Assembly: GCA_028281535.1 (NCBI GenBank)
Contig: JANQJS010000022.1
Span: forward strand, 124,001-188,000
Length of the DNA stretch: 64,000 nt
Source of the DNA: Sedimentisphaerales bacterium
GTDB lineage: Bacteria; Planctomycetota; Phycisphaerae; Sedimentisphaerales; SM23-30
Direction of reading: 5' to 3'
Shown: piece by piece, positions 1 to 8,932 of the stretch
Layout of the letters: every line of letters begins with the position of its first letter
Numbering within the stretch: position 1 is the first letter of the stretch
Position numbers and translations under genes: made by a program
Notes under the pieces: generated by a model
What the model was told of the DNA's origin: nothing
Database searches by the model: none
The model's input: only the letters and a program-made list of their open reading frames with translations

Positions 1-8
1 TTAAAGAA

Positions 9-1907
9 ATGAATAATAAACACCAATATTTCAATCTTATTAACCGAAGTCTTATTCTTGCGATAGGTATATTGCTTTCACACCCCCTAGAGGATGCCTT
101 AGGGCAAAATTATCGCACAGATAGTCACTCAACATATACACATGTTATTTCATTGTATGATTCTGACGGGCTACTTATAGATTATAAAGATAAATTCAGT
201 GCAGAACCTTATTCACCTACTATGACCTGTGGAAAATGCCACGACACTGAAAAAATACATCATGGCTGGCATTTCAATGCACTCTATGGCAATCACTCAG
301 GTAGAGAGGGCGAGCCATGGATATGGACTGATCCAAAAACTTTTACGCAAATCCCTATCACATATCGCGACTGGATCGGAAGCTTTAAGCCTTCTAATTT
401 TGGATTATCCCAATGGCAAATGATGCAACAATTCGGAAGACACATGCCAGGACAAATCGCACAAAAAAGCGATTTAAACTCACCAGAACCTGGCATTAAT
501 CGTACGCATATCACAGGTAATCTGGAAGTGGATTGCATGATGTGTCATAGTCATTCCAATCGATACAATCCAGACGAATGGGCCAAACAAGTTGCCAATG
601 AAAATTTCAAATGGGCACCAACTGCGGCTTTAGGGCTTGCAACCATTTTGGGGGAAACGAAAGATGCCCCTATAGATTATGATCCAGAATTTGATGAATT
701 TGGTGACTCTGGTGTATCCATGCCAACGACCAAATATGACCAAAATAAATTTGAAGCTAACGGACGCGTGTTTTTTGATGTCGTCCGCATGCCTAAAAAC
801 GAAAGCTGCTATCAATGCCATACGAATCACAGCGTTGATGAAAAATCTCCTGAGCGTTATCATCGCGACTTAGATGTTCACATTCAGGCAGGAATGAACT
901 GCAGTGATTGCCATCGACACGGATTAGACCACCAAGTCAGTCGAAATTATGTGGGAGAATCACAAAACCATCCAAACTTGAAAAATGACACCCTAACTTG
1001 CCAACAATGCCACATTGGAGATCAATCAGGTTCACCATCTGAACTAGCAGGAAGGCTTGGAGCTCCTATCGCAAAGCACAAAGGAATTCCACCCATTCAT
1101 TTTGATCGACTTACCTGTACGGCATGTCATAGTGGGCCTTGGCCCGAACAATCCCAGTTTAAAGTCCAAACATCCATGGCACACTCTCTGGGATTAGCTA
1201 AAGAAGATCGCAGCCCTGACGATTTACCTCATATCATCGAGCCTGTTTTTGTAGAAAATAAAGATGGTCAAATTGAACCTAGACGCATGTTTTGGCCATC
1301 CTACTGGGCAGTGATTGAAGCTGATTCCATTAAACCGCTACCTATTGACAAAATGGATTCACTTGCAAAATGGCTCAAACCAATTGTTGCAGACGAAGAA
1401 GGATCTTCTTCTCACAAAACGTTTCATAAAATGACTGAAGCTCAATTAAAAACGGGGCTTGCAAAACTCCAGAACACTTTATCTGATTCACAAAAAGCAG
1501 CATATGTTGACGGTGTCACCATTCATCAATTGAATAATGATGTACTTGAATCAAAAAAAGATTCATCCTTGAATACATACAGTTGGGCACTAGCACATGA
1601 TGTACGCCCAGCAGGTCAGTCACTAGGTGTAAGAGGATGTGTTGATTGCCATTCTGTTGACGCACCTTTCTTTTTCTCAGATGTAAAGAATCAATCACTT
1701 TATGAAAACAGTGAAATTATTAGTACACCAATGACACAACTTCAGAACATCGACCATACACAAACAATTAATTTTGCAAAATCGTTCACATTTAGAAGTT
1801 TGTTTAAAGCATTATTGATTGGATGTACAATCCTGCTAAGTTTGCTCGTCATAATTTATTTCAGCAAATGGCTATTCAAACTAACACAGGCATTACATAA
1901 TGAATAA
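9..1907 (+). CDS. Exported multiheme cytochrome c, C-terminal membrane anchor
   Basis: Seven CXXCH motifs in the ORF (CGKCH, CMMCH, CYQCH, CSDCH, CQQCH, CTACH, CVDCH); N-terminal hydrophobic signal; C-terminal hydrophobic helix. Confidence 0.88.
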   Translation: MNNKHQYFNLINRSLILAIGILLSHPLEDALGQNYRTDSHSTYTHVISLYDSDGLLIDYKDKFSAEPYSPTMTCGKCHDTEKIHHGWHFNALYGNHSGREGEPWIWTDPKTFTQIPITYRDWIGSFKPSNFGLSQWQMMQQFGRHMPGQIAQKSDLNSPEPGINRTHITGNLEVDCMMCHSHSNRYNPDEWAKQVANENFKWAPTAALGLATILGETKDAPIDYDPEFDEFGDSGVSMPTTKYDQNKFEANGRVFFDVVRMPKNESCYQCHTNHSVDEKSPERYHRDLDVHIQAGMNCSDCHRHGLDHQVSRNYVGESQNHPNLKNDTLTCQQCHIGDQSGSPSELAGRLGAPIAKHKGIPPIHFDRLTCTACHSGPWPEQSQFKVQTSMAHSLGLAKEDRSPDDLPHIIEPVFVENKDGQIEPRRMFWPSYWAVIEADSIKPLPIDKMDSLAKWLKPIVADEEGSSSHKTFHKMTEAQLKTGLAKLQNTLSDSQKAAYVDGVTIHQLNNDVLESKKDSSLNTYSWALAHDVRPAGQSLGVRGCVDCHSVDAPFFFSDVKNQSLYENSEIISTPMTQLQNIDHTQTINFAKSFTFRSLFKALLIGCTILLSLLVIIYFSKWLFKLTQALHNE

Positions 1908-2307
1908 GCTACTATCTATCATAACATTTATATCCATCGCAATTTTAGCGATATCAGGCCTACAAGCTGTCTGGTTTACTGATAAACCATTGACGGGTAT
2001 TCCATTAACAATCCATTGTGTCGTTGCACCTGTCGCTGCAATTGCATTTGTCTTTTGGAGTATTATCCACGTTGGTCGTCATAGCCAACGCATTGGCCCT
2101 AGCTCCAAAGAACGATTAAATCGTTTCTCGTTCTGGGGCATGTTAACCCTGGCCATCCCCATGATCTTAACCATTGTATTATGCATGTTTCCAATTTTTA
2201 ATCCTGCACAGCAAAAGTCTTTGATCCATTGGCATTACTATACGTCACTTGGATTAACGATACTTGCCGTGATTTTTATCCTAACACGGACAAAATCACC
2301 AGCTTGA
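1900..2307 (+). CDS. Small integral membrane protein with conserved histidines, possibly cytochrome b-like partner of the upstream multiheme cytochrome
   Basis: Multiple hydrophobic helices with His residues (TIHCVV, IIHVGRH, IHWHYY); start overlaps the end of the upstream ORF by 8 nt. Confidence 0.6.
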   Translation: MNKLLSIITFISIAILAISGLQAVWFTDKPLTGIPLTIHCVVAPVAAIAFVFWSIIHVGRHSQRIGPSSKERLNRFSFWGMLTLAIPMILTIVLCMFPIFNPAQQKSLIHWHYYTSLGLTILAVIFILTRTKSPA

Positions 2308-2390
2308 CAATTTCTGCCAGTCTGGTATGATAAATATGTAAATATATAACCTCAATTATAATAAAGAGATATCGGAGATTTGAAAATAAA

Positions 2391-3323
2391 ATGAGCCATA
2401 CAGCCAAAGTTAACACCATTATAATTCTGTTTATTTCAGCCTGTTTGCTGATTCCTTCTTGTGGCAAATCAACAGATACTAAAAATGAAAAGCCTAGCAC
2501 GCCAACAACAGTCAAAATAGATGATCCCAAGGAAAAAATAAAGACTGTTCCGACCCCAACAAACAAAGCCGACAAGGAAACCACCACTATTATTGATGAT
2601 GCAGGCAAAGCTGTTGAAAAAACAACTGAGGCTGTCGGTGATGCCATTGAAACAACGGGCAAAGTGGCAACTGACGTTGTTGAAACCGTCATTGAAGTAG
2701 CTGACACGACCGCAAAAACAGTCGCTGGCCAAAAACCGATAAAGATTGATCTACCTAAACCATTATTTATTGGCACGCCTACAGAGATGGATATCGAAAA
2801 TCTTGAGCCTCCCCTAGGCTCTGCTCGCCCTGCCTTTTTAGCACCAGCTGGAACCGTTAATATTTCATTGGGAAAAACTGTTACGAGTTCGGACCCAGAA
2901 CCATTTATCGGTGAAGCGGAATTTTTAACAGACGGCGATAAAGAAGGCAGTGACGGAAGTTTTGTTGAATTTGCCCCCGGCTTACAGAATGTCGTTGTTG
3001 ATTTGGAATCCCCACACGAAATTTACGCAATTCTTATCTGGCGTTACCACATGCAACCTTATGTTTTCAAAGATGTCATAGTCCAAATTTCTGATGACCC
3101 GGACTTTATCACAAATGTTACAACGATTTTCAATAACGACATTGACAATTCAGCAGGTATGGGCATCGGTACAGACATGCACTACATTGAAACATCTGAA
3201 GGCAAACTCATCGATGCAAAAGGAGCTAAAGGACAGTATATCCGTTGCTACAGTAATGGTAATTTTGCCAATGACATTAACTACTATATAGAAATTGAAG
3301 TTCACGGAAAACCAGCTGCATAA
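2391..3323 (+). CDS. Lipoprotein with helical Ala/Thr/Glu/Val-rich segment and C-terminal discoidin-like (F5/8 type C-like) domain
   Basis: Lipobox-like LLIPSCG; NISLGKTVTSSDPEP...DGDKEGSDGSFVEF...VVVDLESPHEIYAILIWRY resembles galactose-binding/discoidin folds. Confidence 0.6.
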   Translation: MSHTAKVNTIIILFISACLLIPSCGKSTDTKNEKPSTPTTVKIDDPKEKIKTVPTPTNKADKETTTIIDDAGKAVEKTTEAVGDAIETTGKVATDVVETVIEVADTTAKTVAGQKPIKIDLPKPLFIGTPTEMDIENLEPPLGSARPAFLAPAGTVNISLGKTVTSSDPEPFIGEAEFLTDGDKEGSDGSFVEFAPGLQNVVVDLESPHEIYAILIWRYHMQPYVFKDVIVQISDDPDFITNVTTIFNNDIDNSAGMGIGTDMHYIETSEGKLIDAKGAKGQYIRCYSNGNFANDINYYIEIEVHGKPAA

Positions 3324-4908
3324 CAAGTATCTGTTCTGGGGACTCGTCATTGTTTGCCTGGCAATTTCCCTATGGCTAAGGGTCTATCAACTGGACCAAC
3401 GTGTCATGCATGGTGACGAAGCTGTACATGCCATTAAATTTGGATATCTTCTCGAAAACGACTATTATGAATATGATCCAGAAGAATATCACGGCCCAAC
3501 TTTAAATTATTTAACACTAATCTCAACATGGTTGCAGTCTAAATTTTCACTAGAACATTTAGACGAATTTGACCTTAGAATTATCCCTGCAATTTCTGGA
3601 TTTTTGTGTCTGCTGATTCTCTGTGGTTTCATGAGATTTTTGGGTAAAACAGTAACATTATTTGCATTGGCCCTATGCACATTATCACCAGCCATGGTGT
3701 TCTTCAGTCGGTACTATATCCAAGAAATGCTGCTTGTATTATTTACAATGGCAGCTTTCATTTCTTTCGCATTTTATACTAAACATAAGAATTACTCGTG
3801 GGCATTTCTTTCGGGTGTCTGTATTGGACTTATGCATGCCACTAAAGAAACCTGCATAATCGCTTACGGCGCATTTTTTATCACAGGGCTCTCTCTCTTT
3901 TTTCTAAATAAAAACAAGTTAAGCCAAATTGAAAAAACTAGCTCAACAATATTCGCTTGCCATGGGTTGGTCTCAATCATCACAGCTTTATTGATCTCAG
4001 CCCTCTTTTTTTCATCTTTTTTCAGTCATTCAACTGGCGTCATTGATTCTTTTGCCACATTTGAAACATACTTCCTGCGAGCACAAGATGTCAGCATGCA
4101 TCAACAACCATGGTATTATTATTTAGAGATCTTGTTTTTTACTAACATTACCGGATTCGATCTTGTCAATGGCATCACGCATCTGATTCTATTTCTCATT
4201 GGTTTATATGCAAGCCTTACCAATCGAATTCCCAAAAACGCATATCAATTCATTTTTAAAGCAATTTCCATATATACATTGCTTATACTAATAATTTATT
4301 CATTACTACCCTATAAAACCCCATGGTGCATGCTCAACTTTTATATAGGTATACTAATTATAGCCGCATTAGGGTGCTGGGTGCTTTTTCAGATTAGATC
4401 TTTGATGTTAAAATCACTTTTTCTTTGCCTATCAATCGTTTTTCTTTCGAGTATCGCCTGGCAGTCATGGCAGTATAATTTCCTTTTAAGCAATAATCCT
4501 GACAACCCCTTTGTTTATGCTCACCCAACCCCGGATGTTTTAACACTCTGTAATAAAGTTGAACAATATGCCAAGGCAGACCCGAAACAAAATAATATTG
4601 CCATACAGATTATCTGTAAAGATAGCGACTATTGGCCAATGCCCTGGTATCTAAGAACTTTTCCTAATATTGGCTATTGGCCTAAGATTGAATCGTATAC
4701 GACACCAACCCCTATTGTGATTTTTTCACCGGAATACAAATCAGAAATTATTAATCAATTTTATAATAACCGATCACCGGGAGAAAAAGACCTCTACGTA
4801 CCTCTGGTAAATGAAACACTTGAATTGCGTCCAGGCATTGGAATTGATGGTATGATTACGATGGATTTAAAAAACAATTACATTCAATTAAAGTCACTTT
4901 CACCTTAA
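3295..4908 (+). CDS. TIGR03663/Agl23-like membrane glycosyltransferase-family protein (PMT-like)
   Basis: Many TM segments; N-terminal RVMHGDEAVHAIKFGYLLE...YEYDPEEYHGPTLNYLTL motif typical of TIGR03663. Confidence 0.75.
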   Translation: MKFTENQLHNKYLFWGLVIVCLAISLWLRVYQLDQRVMHGDEAVHAIKFGYLLENDYYEYDPEEYHGPTLNYLTLISTWLQSKFSLEHLDEFDLRIIPAISGFLCLLILCGFMRFLGKTVTLFALALCTLSPAMVFFSRYYIQEMLLVLFTMAAFISFAFYTKHKNYSWAFLSGVCIGLMHATKETCIIAYGAFFITGLSLFFLNKNKLSQIEKTSSTIFACHGLVSIITALLISALFFSSFFSHSTGVIDSFATFETYFLRAQDVSMHQQPWYYYLEILFFTNITGFDLVNGITHLILFLIGLYASLTNRIPKNAYQFIFKAISIYTLLILIIYSLLPYKTPWCMLNFYIGILIIAALGCWVLFQIRSLMLKSLFLCLSIVFLSSIAWQSWQYNFLLSNNPDNPFVYAHPTPDVLTLCNKVEQYAKADPKQNNIAIQIICKDSDYWPMPWYLRTFPNIGYWPKIESYTTPTPIVIFSPEYKSEIINQFYNNRSPGEKDLYVPLVNETLELRPGIGIDGMITMDLKNNYIQLKSLSP

Positions 4909-5607
4909 TTGATCAATCTCGCTTAACGTGCGTTTAAGACATTGATTCATTTTCAATCGGCTATCAGGATCACATGTCCAGGTAACAGGCAACTCTTTTA
5001 TTTGATAGTTTTTAGTTATAGCCATCAATAGAACCTCAATATCAAACATAAACCCATCTACATGGCTATTGGCATATAACTGACGTGCTACATCACCATC
5101 ATATATTTTAAATCCACACTGCGTATCCGTAAAAGGTCGTAATTGAGGAAATTTTCTTTTGATATAACTATTAAATATTTTTGATGTCAGTCGTCGTGAA
5201 AGTTTTTGATTTTTAATGATATTCGATTCTCTGTGCCTTCTCGTGCCATGAACTATATGGCAACCATCTGAATTGATCCAATCAATGGCTTGCAAAGCTT
5301 CCTTCAGGGGAACACAGCTTCCACTATCCACAAACATTACGACCTTACCAGCACTGGCTAAGACACCTTGCCGTACGGCAAAACCTTTTCCTTTATGTGA
5401 ATCCTGCTCAAGTATCTTTAATTCATTTGAAGAATCGATTGTTTTTACAATACTAATGGTGTTATCATTGCTACCATCATCAGAGATAATTATTTCTCCA
5501 GACATCTTATATTGATCTAAAAAATCATTGACCAATCTAATGTCAGATTCTATTTTTCTGGCTTCATTAAAAACAGGTATAACAATTGATAAATCCATGT
5601 TGTTCAC
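4900..5607 (-). CDS. Family 2 glycosyltransferase (polyprenyl-phosphate sugar transferase / DPM1-like)
   Basis: VIPVFNEARKIESDI...IIISDDGSNDNT, VMFVDSGS, TDTQCGFKIY motifs. Confidence 0.85.
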   Translation of the reverse strand: MNNMDLSIVIPVFNEARKIESDIRLVNDFLDQYKMSGEIIISDDGSNDNTISIVKTIDSSNELKILEQDSHKGKGFAVRQGVLASAGKVVMFVDSGSCVPLKEALQAIDWINSDGCHIVHGTRRHRESNIIKNQKLSRRLTSKIFNSYIKRKFPQLRPFTDTQCGFKIYDGDVARQLYANSHVDGFMFDIEVLLMAITKNYQIKELPVTWTCDPDSRLKMNQCLKRTLSEIDQLR

Positions 5608-5628
5608 AACTAATAAGTAACGACTGGC

Positions 5629-8600
5629 TTATTCATTTCTAATTGAATCTAACAACGGCCCTTTAATCGCCCATCGACTGGCTAAAGCAACCCAGAATAA
5701 ACCAGAAAGAAAGATGATCACAAACGTTATAAGAATTGAGATATAAGGTACATCAGTATTATTAGAGACTAAAGAAGGTAATACGGCAACAACCGCTGAA
5801 ATTACACCAAACAGAATGCCCATTACCAGCAAAAACCAATGTTCATATAATACCAGTTTATATAGATCGCTTATCGTATATCCAAAAGCTCGCATAATGC
5901 CAAATTCACTTCGTCGCTCTAATACATTTCTCATTACCACCACAGCTAAACCAGCACTACCTAACAATAAACCAAAACCTCCGAGTATTTGGAATATCGA
6001 CAAATATGTATTCTCGACAGCATTAAATGCGGTTAATCGTGTGACACTTTTTTGAACATCCATCCCGATATCTTGCAAGTCCCAGGCCAGTTGTTTTTCC
6101 AATTCACTAAGTTTGTCGAATGGCGCATCGATAAGAAATTGTTGATAGCCACTTGCTGAAGGGAATTTCCTTATAAAATCATCTTCTGAGATAACTAATT
6201 GCCCCTGAAGTATTGAATTTCCAATCATGCCCACAATCAAGATATCAAATGTTCGCCCTTTTTCATCGGTATACTGTAATCGAGCATCAACCGATTTTCC
6301 TAAAGACCACCGAATCGTATTCATATCGCCGATTGCTGGAACAACATTATCGCCATAATCTTGACTTAGTAAATTCCATCCCAATGCAGGATCAGATTTT
6401 TCAGTTGTTTTCAGAAACTTAAATGAATGTCGTTGAGCTAATTGATCAGGGTTAACTCCCATTAATTTTGGCACCTGGGCTCTATTTAAATTCAGGCAAC
6501 TGGCATCATCACCTTGCTTCGTTCGCCCCTGAACATAGGATACATTTTGATACATTTCAGTGTTCATACCTGAATCTTCTTGCCGATCAGGGTCGTTTAG
6601 ATCATGAAATAACGGTAGCGCACTCTGTGCATAAAAAGCAAATCCACCTGTTCCACTATTACGTTGAAAAGCCCCTTCAACCAAATCGTGTCGATTGGCC
6701 GCAACAGCCAATACGATAAAACTACCACAAGCTAACAATATAATCACTGCCATGCTACGTCCTTGCCGCCGGGTGGTATTTCGAATCGAAAACCCTGAAA
6801 AAGTTATTAGTGTCTTTGATGCTTTCGTCAACTGTGCTTTCAAATAGGCTTGACCAAAGCACAAGCAAGCAAGTAACATTATTCCACCAACACCAAAGAA
6901 CACTCCAGCGTTTTTATGGTCGACTTGAAATCCATTCATACCTAGTAAGACCAAAGCGAGCAAAATGCAAATAACCCCGATGATTTTACTTACATAGTTA
7001 CTTTTGTTAGTTAGTAATTTCATCGCATCATTATTTCCTATCAGGGATCCAGCCGTCTGCTTAAGTTGTTTTCGCACAACAAGCCATATAGAAAATAAAA
7101 TAATCAATATACTCGATACAATGCCAATTATCATGGATCTTGGTTCCATGTAAAATTGAATCGGAGCTTTGGCGATCGCATCAGACCAAACTGTCGTCAA
7201 ACCATATATTAATCCCTTTGTATAGAACACTCCGATAAAACTTCCTGCAATTGACCCAATAATGCCAAGCATGAAACCTTCCACCAGATAGATATATTTA
7301 ATCGTTTTATCCCCCAGCCCGATTGATAGAAAAAGACCAGTTTGTGATTGTCTCTGCTCGATACCTAATGCAAATAACAGAGCAAGAAGTATTACAGAAG
7401 AAACAATGATAAAGAAACTAAAACCAATAAATAATTGGCCAAAATCCATACCTTGCGTCGTGGCATTAAAAGCCTGGTCTCTAACTGGTTGAAAATGAAA
7501 CCCCAAATCTTTTGGTTGAATCTTGGCTAATATTTCTTTTTCCAGTTGTTCTTTTGATATTTGACTGACATCATAGCGAATCGCCGTCATACCACCAAAT
7601 CGATTACCCCATATCTCTTGAGCAGATTCAAAAGAAATAACCGCTTTGGGTGTCCCCCGGTAGTCATCCCAATACACTTCATCTTTATCACGAATATCCT
7701 CTAAGTTAATAGGAATTCCTGGATCCCAGTCACGACAATTTTCACTATCTGAGATTCCAGGAAAATCGGGCATTAATGTTCGATCGGAAAAAACGTCCTG
7801 GTCGTCATAAATTGCAGATACCGTAAATTGTCGTTCTTTTTCGATCAGTTTTCTCATCATATCCATAACGAAATACTTGATAACAATAGGATCGCCAATC
7901 GTAGCTCCTAGATCTTCTGCTAACCATTGACTGATGTGAATTTCGTTATTTTTGATATTTTTATCATGATACAACGTGTTATCGTTCGAATCTACAGAAG
8001 CTACTATTGAATAAGGCGTTTTCTTATCTTTGTGATTTAAATTATTAACAAAATATGAAAATATGGGCGTTGCACTTGACACTTTCTTTGCCGGTTCAGA
8101 AAGTCCAGGTTCAATAAATATACGTTTACTTCGTAGCTCCAAGCGACTATTCTTCTTGTCCTCTCGAATTTCAATTTTTGCATCATCTAAGGAAAAATGT
8201 TTTCTGAAAACGGCATCATAATCGTTAGGGATGTTTTTTTGCGACTGCCCTATTAAAAGCAAATTCGATCGATCAACTTGCTCGATCTGTTTACCCAGCC
8301 AACTAAGATTAACAAAGGCATTCATGGGCACGACTTGATTGGCTTGTAAATTAAAGTTAGCTAAATCATCAGGTTTGATAACATCTTGGACGACTAAACG
8401 AATCGCCAGAATGATTTCCTGATCTTCAGAGAGGGGTGCATCTCGAGGCAAATCATCGGGTTTTTCAATACGCAATAATAACTCATCTCCCTTATTAATC
8501 GCTAAATAATTTGCCAGAGACTGATTAATAACCACATGATTTTCATCTGCTAAAACATATGAAGCTTTTTTATTACTAAATTGCCAAAAAGACTTATCAA

Positions 8601-8931
8601 CACCCAGCACCTGAATATTGTTGGCGCGGAGTGATTGGTTAGGATTTATTCCCACACCACCAATACGTAATACAGAAGCAACATTACTCCCGACATCTTT
8701 TGATATTTCTTGTGCTAGCGTAGATCGTATAAAACGATTTTCGCTATTCATGATCGTATGAATCCCGCCTAATCGTTCAAGAGCTGATTGCTTCAAACTG
8801 AATCGAACAGAATCACCGACACTTAAAGCCCCAACGATTATAGCACAACTAACCATCGCACCAGCTAAAACCGCGAGATGGGATCGCCAATAATATTTTA
8901 GATTATTCAGGATGAGCTGCCACTGCGTCAT
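5629..8931 (-). CDS. FtsX/MacB-type ABC transporter permease (about 1100 aa)
   Basis: N-terminal TM plus large extracytoplasmic region, FtsX-like C-terminal TM bundle (LGSAGLAVVVMRNVLERRSEFGIMRAFGY). The ORF track starts at 8958, but ATG at 8931 has an AGGAG SD and avoids the 26-nt overlap. Confidence 0.85.
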   Translation of the reverse strand: MTQWQLILNNLKYYWRSHLAVLAGAMVSCAIIVGALSVGDSVRFSLKQSALERLGGIHTIMNSENRFIRSTLAQEISKDVGSNVASVLRIGGVGINPNQSLRANNIQVLGVDKSFWQFSNKKASYVLADENHVVINQSLANYLAINKGDELLLRIEKPDDLPRDAPLSEDQEIILAIRLVVQDVIKPDDLANFNLQANQVVPMNAFVNLSWLGKQIEQVDRSNLLLIGQSQKNIPNDYDAVFRKHFSLDDAKIEIREDKKNSRLELRSKRIFIEPGLSEPAKKVSSATPIFSYFVNNLNHKDKKTPYSIVASVDSNDNTLYHDKNIKNNEIHISQWLAEDLGATIGDPIVIKYFVMDMMRKLIEKERQFTVSAIYDDQDVFSDRTLMPDFPGISDSENCRDWDPGIPINLEDIRDKDEVYWDDYRGTPKAVISFESAQEIWGNRFGGMTAIRYDVSQISKEQLEKEILAKIQPKDLGFHFQPVRDQAFNATTQGMDFGQLFIGFSFFIIVSSVILLALLFALGIEQRQSQTGLFLSIGLGDKTIKYIYLVEGFMLGIIGSIAGSFIGVFYTKGLIYGLTTVWSDAIAKAPIQFYMEPRSMIIGIVSSILIILFSIWLVVRKQLKQTAGSLIGNNDAMKLLTNKSNYVSKIIGVICILLALVLLGMNGFQVDHKNAGVFFGVGGIMLLACLCFGQAYLKAQLTKASKTLITFSGFSIRNTTRRQGRSMAVIILLACGSFIVLAVAANRHDLVEGAFQRNSGTGGFAFYAQSALPLFHDLNDPDRQEDSGMNTEMYQNVSYVQGRTKQGDDASCLNLNRAQVPKLMGVNPDQLAQRHSFKFLKTTEKSDPALGWNLLSQDYGDNVVPAIGDMNTIRWSLGKSVDARLQYTDEKGRTFDILIVGMIGNSILQGQLVISEDDFIRKFPSASGYQQFLIDAPFDKLSELEKQLAWDLQDIGMDVQKSVTRLTAFNAVENTYLSIFQILGGFGLLLGSAGLAVVVMRNVLERRSEFGIMRAFGYTISDLYKLVLYEHWFLLVMGILFGVISAVVAVLPSLVSNNTDVPYISILITFVIIFLSGLFWVALASRWAIKGPLLDSIRNE

Positions 8932-8932
8932 G

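Noticed and set aside
2276-2776. 166-aa minus-strand ORF with hydrophobic Val/Ser/Thr-rich translation
   Set aside because: Antisense to the well-supported 2391-3323 lipoprotein; composition mirrors the repetitive helix-coding strand; no RBS or domain support
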